From: Bidens hawaiensis
Lineage: Eukaryota > Streptophyta > Magnoliopsida > Asterales > Asteraceae
DNA: 64,000 nt
Assembly (NCBI GenBank): GCA_021521415.1
Contig: JAIQDT010007380.1
Span: 62,001 to 126,000, forward strand
Direction of reading: 5' to 3'
Shown piece by piece: positions 58,573 through 64,000 of this stretch. The translations under genes and the position numbers were made by a program. The notes below the pieces were generated by a model. That model did no database searches. It had not been told where the DNA came from and saw nothing but the letters and a program-made list of their open reading frames with translations. Numbering within the stretch: the first letter of the stretch is position 1; every line of letters begins with the position of its first letter.

Positions 58573-58775
58573 TACCCCTTACCTTGGCAACCAAGTAACC
58601 ATAAGACGGATGCGGGTACAGTGTTAAGGCAAAACCCTTCACATACCTAGCACCCGCAGGGAATTGACGCCAGAGGTACCTTGAAAGTAAAGTAACTGTA
58701 AGACGAGCGCGGGTACAGTGTCAAGGCAAAACCCTTCACATACCTAGCGCTCCGCAGGGAATTGAAACCAAGAAG
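58573..58775 (+). repeat. two tandem units of about 97 bp
   Basis: Units starting near 58,595 and 58,692 share GCGGGTACAGTGT, AAGGCAAAACCCTTCACATA and CGCAGGGAATTGA. They lie upstream of the antisense promoter. Confidence 0.9.
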
Positions 58776-59149
58776 GATCTTTTGGGCAATGCTTGTGGAA
58801 ACGGAAATAACATCCCCGCATAGCGGGAACGTCGAGAAATACATTGTTTTGAGGCTCCAGGATGGAATTGGTGGTTTAAACATAATTGATCACTATGTTC
58901 AAAACCACTAAAACCTCAAGGAGAATCCACACAAGTGAGACTCAACGCTCCTGACTTGCGAGAAGGTTACATACCTACCCGCATCATACCCAAAGATCAA
59001 GCAAAAAAAATCGGGAATTTTTGCAAGTGACATTAGGAAATCCGCGGGAAGAATCCCCACGGAGAACCTTAAAACTAAAAACCTTTTCAAAACCCCTTGC
59101 TTAAAGTCCAAAAGTTCACCTCACTTTATTGAACATTCATGAGAAGAAC

Positions 59150-59166
59150 ATTGGACTGGGGGGACT
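59150..59166 (+). other. polypurine tract
   Basis: GGACTGGGGGGACT directly before the 3' LTR, the usual second-strand primer of Ty3/Gypsy elements. Confidence 0.85.
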
Positions 59167-60189
59167 TGAAGAGGTAGGTCCCAGCAGAACCCAGTTGGTC
59201 CCGCAAGACTCACCTTAAACAGGGACGTCTGCGCAAAGACCATCTGCTCCCGCAGGACCCACCATGCTCATAGAACCTTACGCGCAGTACGCAAGCTGTA
59301 CACGCAGGGAAAGCCTCCCAATGGTGAAGTACCCCGCCTGTTCCCGCAGTTGCGGATACAAGCCATCAGGGAAGGCTACCCGCGGACAGCAGGGCTACAC
59401 GCACAAGACAATAGATACTTCAGTAGTCACATGAAGGAATGAGCAAGGCGGGAACAATCCCGCCTAAATGAGCCAGTCTGTACGATTCTGAAAGATCTTC
59501 TGTACTATACCTACCAAGGTATGGATAGGACAGACGATCTGACCAGAACAACCCATGAGCCAATCACAGGGTGACAGCTCACCGACAACAGTGCGAGGAG
59601 GAGCACCCTCTAGTACTGTTTGTCACTATTAGCCGCTGCCTACTCACCAACCCTTACTGTAGGGCGTGCGCAGCCTACAGTTGGTGAAATAGTGTTACTG
59701 TTGGCCGTAACCTATTCACCAACCAGCATGGCCTGCGTATAATCCACAGTAGGTAGGACGTGCATAATCTACAGTTGGAGGAATAGTGCAGCCGACATAG
59801 TTACTGTTGGCCGTAATCTATCCACCAACCAGTATGGCCTGTGTATAGTCCACTGTTGGTAGAACAGGAATACTATTCAGCCGGCTGTACCTTCTAGGAA
59901 ACCTACCTTCGGCTATAAATACTCCAACATCTTGGAATGGTAAGATCATCTGCTATCCAGTTATCTAGCAATCTCTTAATATACACTTATATTCAGAGCA
60001 ACCTAGTCTGATTCTCACGCCGGAGGGTGGTCACAAGGAGGAACCCCCCCCTTCTCAGTGACGAGCTTACGGTGTTTGTTTTGCAGGTCTCCTGAAGAAC
60101 AGCCTTCTCAGCTAGACCTCATCCGTGGGAAACATTACTTAACCCCCAGATTATCTATAATCTGTACAGGGTCACTTAGTGTTTCTTCA
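59167..60189 (+). repeat. 3' LTR of the Tat element
   Basis: 1,023 bp. Differs from the 5' LTR by an A-to-G, a T-to-C and one extra C in a C-run. TATAAATA lies at 59,914-59,921 and could drive read-through into the flanking Copia remnant. Confidence 0.97.
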
Positions 60190-60194
60190 GCATG

Positions 60195-60630
60195 GGTGGC
60201 ATTAATTTGAATACTTCGGCCGATTCATGGACTTTGAGGGATGTCATGAGGGTTATTTCAGGTTTGAAAAGGTCGTTGATTTATGTCGGGCAGTTGGATG
60301 ATCTTGGGTATTAGGCTAAGTTCAGGAACGGGTAGTGAAAGGCTTTTAAAAGTATTCTTATCATGGCTCGAGGTAGAAATAGGGGTTCACTGTATAAGGC
60401 CCGTTTACCATCTAAGGGAATAACCGTCTCAGTTAAGAAGAAAGTCAAAGTCCGGTTCACAAAGTATCGTGTGCGAAAGAAGGTTTGTGTTGCAAATAAT
60501 AAATGCAGAGTCACGGGTTAGACTCAGATTGAACGTGCTAAGAAAATTCATGAAAAATGAGCCATGGATTTTTATGACAATGGAAGCACAAAAAATTAAT
60601 CAATCAAAGCTTCAGTCATAGTTATTAGAC
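60195..60630 (+). pseudogene. Copia polyprotein remnant (gag-pre-integrase region)
   Basis: The frame continues from the pre-insertion side: GGINLNTSADSWTLRDV, VISGLKRSLIYVGQLDDLGY, then after stops MARGRNRGSLYK. The W-T-L...V...G-L-K-R-S-L-I...QLDD-x-GY order is that of the gag-pre-integrase domain of Ty1/Copia. Several stops follow. Confidence 0.75.
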
Positions 60631-60646
60631 AAGTCATAGCTACTAG

Positions 60647-61232
60647 TAGGGGTGTGCATGGGTCGGTTTGAAGCGGTTTTAAGCAAACCCATAACCATAA
60701 CTGATATGTCGGTTAATGGATAACCATAACCATAACCGATCCGTTATGGCGGTTTCGGTTAATCAGTTTTGAAGGTTAAAACGAGTCGGTTATGGGTCGG
60801 TTAACCGTAACCAAACAATATAATTGAGCCTAAAAGTTTGATACCAAATATTAGAAAAAATGACTTGACATAATTCAACAAAATATATAATCCATAATAT
60901 TAATATCAAATGTTGAAAAAATGACATTATATAATCTAACAATGAAATTTAAGTTAATTTGATAACAAAAATTGAACCAAACACATCAAAATGGTATAAT
61001 CCGACAATATGTTTGTTGAAAATAAATCCCAAACATATTGTTTGTTAAATAAATGGGTTGGTTTGTTATGGCGGGTTTGGAAGTATCTAAAACCAAAACC
61101 GACCCGTTTTGGCGGTTTTCAAAACTTCAATAAAACCGACCCACTAGTTATAACGGTTTTCGGTTAAAATTGGTTTGGTTATGGCTGTTATGGTTCGGTT
61201 AACAGTTATGACGGTTAAATTGCTCACCCCTA
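60647..61232. mobile_element. hAT-type MITE, 586 bp, with 8-bp target duplication
   Basis: Ends TAGGGGTGTGCAT and ATTGCTCACCCCTA; perfect 8-bp duplication GCTACTAG at 60,639-60,646 and 61,233-61,240. The interior is filled with GGTTATGG/CGGTTAACCG-type words. No gene. Confidence 0.88.
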
Positions 61233-61539
61233 GCTACTAGACAGTGAGTTAAGAGAATTAGTATTTCAGCTGTCAAAGTCTCTCAACAGAATAATCTGCT
61301 TTATTAAGAGAGTGTTTGTTATCAAGATTCCTCAGAATCAAGTAGTTCATTTAAGTGAGAGAAGGTAGGGATAAAAAAACGAGTTACTGGTTTCATTGAT
61401 GGGTTGAAGCTCAGCGGAACTTCAACGGCCCTTCAAATTAATTGATGAAAATGCGATGGCAATTAGAAGGAACTTAAAAACCAGGATGATAATTACATAG
61501 GTACAAAAGGAGGGCAATTTGACTATGTTCGAAGCCTCT

Positions 61540-62020
61540 AAGTGGGATATTATTGGGATATGTGGTCAACTCGGCTAGGGTTTTGGTCTATTTAGGATGA
61601 GACATGGGATTGGGTGGCTGATCCTAGTCCTAACTAGGGACGAGATTGGTATTGAAAATATTGATCTCAAAAATCACAAATTTTTGGTACCGTTACCGGT
61701 ACCGAAATATTCGGTTCGGTACTGATACGGTACCGGTATTGAAGGTAAAAATTTGGGAAATACAGGTACCGATGCCGTACCGCTCTCGAAACTCACAAAA
61801 CTGTGGTACCGACGGTACCATATCGATATCGATTTCCGTACCAGTACCGAATTTGCTCATCCCTAGTCCTAACGAAGCCAGTTTGATTGGCGGTGCCACA
61901 TTGTGGTCACTGGGTTCGGTCAAACGTCCCGGTCTTTATTCTGTTTTTTATACAACCTATAGTATCGAACCAACGAGCGAACTCATTCTTTTTCGGCGAG
62001 CGAACCGAGTGTCATTCTAA
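61540..62020 (+). mobile_element. Copia 3' end: purine tract and LTR part
   Basis: AAGTGGGATA at 61,540 followed by TATTGGGATATGTGG recalls the purine tract and LTR start of many plant Copia elements. The following CGGCTAGGGTT stretch matches 47,593 onward. A MITE interrupts it at 61,635. Confidence 0.5.
61635..61865. mobile_element. hAT-type MITE, 231 bp, with 8-bp target duplication
   Basis: Ends TAGGGACGAG and CTCATCCCTA; perfect duplication GTCCTAAC at 61,627-61,634 and 61,866-61,873. The interior is dense in GGTACCG words. Confidence 0.88.
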
Positions 62021-62783
62021 AAAAAGTATTCGACCTATTAATTATAAAAATTATAGTTAAATTTTTTTTAGTAATGGAATTTTTTTCTATAAAATATAAT
62101 AAACTTTAAAAGTTGCTAACAAACATTAAAAATGGACCGATAAACATGTAGATTATATATATAAAGAAAAAGGTCCAACTTATTCATAGAGTTGTATAGT
62201 AAACTAACTCAATTAACATTCTTAAACATACTACCTAAGTGAAAATTAAATAAAAGAACAAAAACAACATCCATCGCCTCTGCGACCGACCGATAAATTA
62301 TGTTTCTATCGACCAAACGACCATCTGCCTCGTCGCCTTAGCCAGTTCGCCTCAAGACTTCAACCAACGCCTTACCTGCCACGCTTCAACCAGACGACAA
62401 CAACGGTCGGCCGACCGACTCTTTCTTTGGCGAGCCGTCAATCAATCCAGACCTCACGACTAATCTTTCTTTGATTTTGCGTGATTAGATGGGTGTATAT
62501 ATATGATGTTTGCATTTGCTATATTGAAAATGAGTTCTTTTTTGAAGTCACGGTTGAAGATTTTATGAGTCGTTTTCAAAACATGAAAATGCGTAGGAAA
62601 CAACTATAATATGTAATATCTTTCAAAACATGAAAATGCGTACATGGAGAGTAATTTGAAGAAATGACTTTAAATATTTGGTTACAACTTACAACGGACA
62701 AGTGATGAAATAGTTTGGGATTCAAAAGTGAAATAAATCATTTTATCTACTATTTAGTGACATCTATCATATGAAAACACCCT
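62021..62783. other. non-coding stretch
   Basis: No gene seen. A C-rich patch with CGACCGACC and CGCCTTAGCC words at 62,270-62,460 may be decayed repeat. Confidence 0.5.
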
Positions 62784-63206
62784 CACACTGCATTCTCGGG
62801 TTTAAAATACAAGGAAAATAAATGATGAGATTGGATAGAGGAAGAAAGGAAAAGAAATTATATAGAGTTAAAATAAAAAGAAAAGAAAAGAAAGTGTTTA
62901 TTATATTCTTGAGTTATATTAGAAGGAAAAGATAGGAAAAAAGTTTGTAACTTTACAATTATGTCCTCATAGCAACATGGAAAAGAGAATTAAGATAGGG
63001 TAAATTGGTAATATGGTAATGAGATATAAACTTTCCTTCACAATCCGGCCATATTTGGCAGGAAAGTTTTGAAGGAAAAAAAGCTTAACTTTTCCTTCAA
63101 TTATCTTTCTTTTCTTTTAATGAAAAAACTCAAGAATAAAAAAAGAAAAATTTTCTTATCTTTTCTTTTCCAATCCATTAAATAAAAAACTCAAGAATGC
63201 AGTGTC
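62784..63206. mobile_element. MITE with ACACTGCATTCT ends
   Basis: Left CACACTGCATTCTCGGGTTT and right AAACTCAAGAATGCAGTGT are imperfect inverted repeats. The interior is A/G-rich on one arm and T/C-rich on the other, giving a long weak foldback. No target duplication found. Confidence 0.55.
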
Positions 63207-64000
63207 AAAGTTATAACCAATTACTATTTCACCTTTGGTTGTGTTTGTTCGTTGATAGACATGGTGGTTGAGCATATGTACATCATGATTTAACAACGAT
63301 AGTAAAGGTTAGCATATTCGTAGGGTAAAACTTCTTAATTGAACTATCCCACGATAAAATTACATATAAATTAGGTAACAAGTGATTGAAATGCTACTTT
63401 TGGATAGCATTATACGTGTGATCTAAGTTCTATCCAATTCAGAATGATGACTATATATATATACATATCGAAATATTGCGGTCCCGTTAATACTCTATTA
63501 GTAACACTCTATCAAGATATAATGGATTATTAACGTCATGTATCGTTAAATGCAGTATATTATATTATACTTTGCAACTATAATTTTAAAGTTCAGAGTT
63601 AAAATAAATGTTCTAATGAATGATTAAGATGGAAAAACAATGCTTGGAATAGTGCATACAGGGAGACGTTTAAGGTTGAGAGGCCAAAAGGGTCTACTTT
63701 CTGATCTCAACTCAAGTTCTGCACAAAGGATATAAAGAGGTTGTCTGGATAGCATGTGAAAGAGAGCAAGTGCGCATAAGAATGCTAACGAGCCGAACCG
63801 AGGAGAGTCGGGGTCAGCTCGAACTCACCTCGTTTACAAACTGAACAAGCTACAAACTATTTGAACACAACTTTCATAGTTGAATGAACGTAAAGTGTTA
63901 TCACAACCGCTTCTTTAGGGTCCTGGTTATACATCGTAGGGGATTAGGACAAAAAGAAAGAATAAATTACAAAGTAAACTGTCTTTTTATGTAAACGTAA
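63207..64000. other. non-coding stretch to window end
   Basis: AT-rich, no gene or clear element end seen. A CGAACCGAGG-type patch near 63,795-63,830 may be another decayed MITE. Confidence 0.45.

Larger units (their letters stand above)
47783..60189 (+). mobile_element. young Tat/Retand-type Ty3/Gypsy LTR retrotransposon with antisense gene
   Basis: Full-length element of 12.4 kb. LTRs at 47,783-48,804 and 59,167-60,189 have TG...CA ends; the target duplication GCATG is perfect (47,778-47,782 and 60,190-60,194). The LTRs differ by one A/G, one T/C and one extra C. Order: LTR, primer site, gag, protease-RT-RNase H-integrase, repeats, antisense spliced gene, polypurine tract, LTR. The pol order and lack of a chromodomain, plus the antisense gene with a 'gypsy type transposon' domain, fit the Tat (Retand) lineage. 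Confidence 0.95.

Overview
The window is plant nuclear DNA. Its genes have short GT-AG introns, its mobile elements are plant types, and it carries a plant-only cell-wall glycosyltransferase. A eudicot is clear. The family Asteraceae is my inference from the style of the repeats and cannot be proven from this sequence alone. Most of the 64 kb is nested transposable elements. Two ordinary host genes stand out: a two-domain jacalin-type lectin (20,632-21,849, with an apparent frameshift in exon 1) and a three-exon GUX-type glucuronosyltransferase (31,336-34,067, intact, 589 codons).

Layout. 1-6,068: right part of a Ty3/Gypsy-like element that runs off the left edge, ending in a 2.07-kb LTR. It is inserted into the reverse transcriptase of an L1-type LINE on the minus strand, whose remains run to about 11,742. 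The LINE's ORF1 is split by a 2.14-kb solo LTR (9,227-11,369). 11.7-20 kb: non-coding DNA with a MITE, LTR fragments and terminal-inverted-repeat (TIR) elements that sit in TA or GT microsatellites. 20.6-21.9 kb: lectin gene. 22.9-30.7 kb: fragments of a LINE, an RPA-like gene, SINE-like sequences, a Mutator-like element and a large GTG/CAC minisatellite. 31.3-34.1 kb: the GUX gene. 34.5-43.4 kb: a Harbinger-type MITE, two related Helitrons flanking a remnant of a different LINE with restriction-like endonuclease features, a solo LTR inside that remnant, and more microsatellite-flanked elements. 43.7-44.5 kb: a diverged minisatellite.

47,783-60,189 holds an almost complete, very young Tat/Retand-type Gypsy retrotransposon. 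Its LTRs are 1,022 and 1,023 bp and differ by two substitutions and one indel, and its 5-bp target duplication is perfect. It landed in an old Copia remnant. Gag and pol lie on the plus strand; pol has a one-base frame break inside the reverse transcriptase. On the opposite strand, between pol and the 3' LTR, lies a complete five-exon gene (58,102 down to 55,082). It has its own TATA box, four GT-AG introns of 59-74 bp that all keep the frame, and a predicted 913-residue protein with an N-terminal domain of the 'putative gypsy type transposon' kind and a long coiled coil. This antisense gene is the most notable system in the window.

The elements record an order of events: LINE, then Gypsy and solo LTR inside it; Copia remnant, then Tat; Helitron, then TIR elements inside its TA run, with the second Helitron copy in the same window preserving the empty site.
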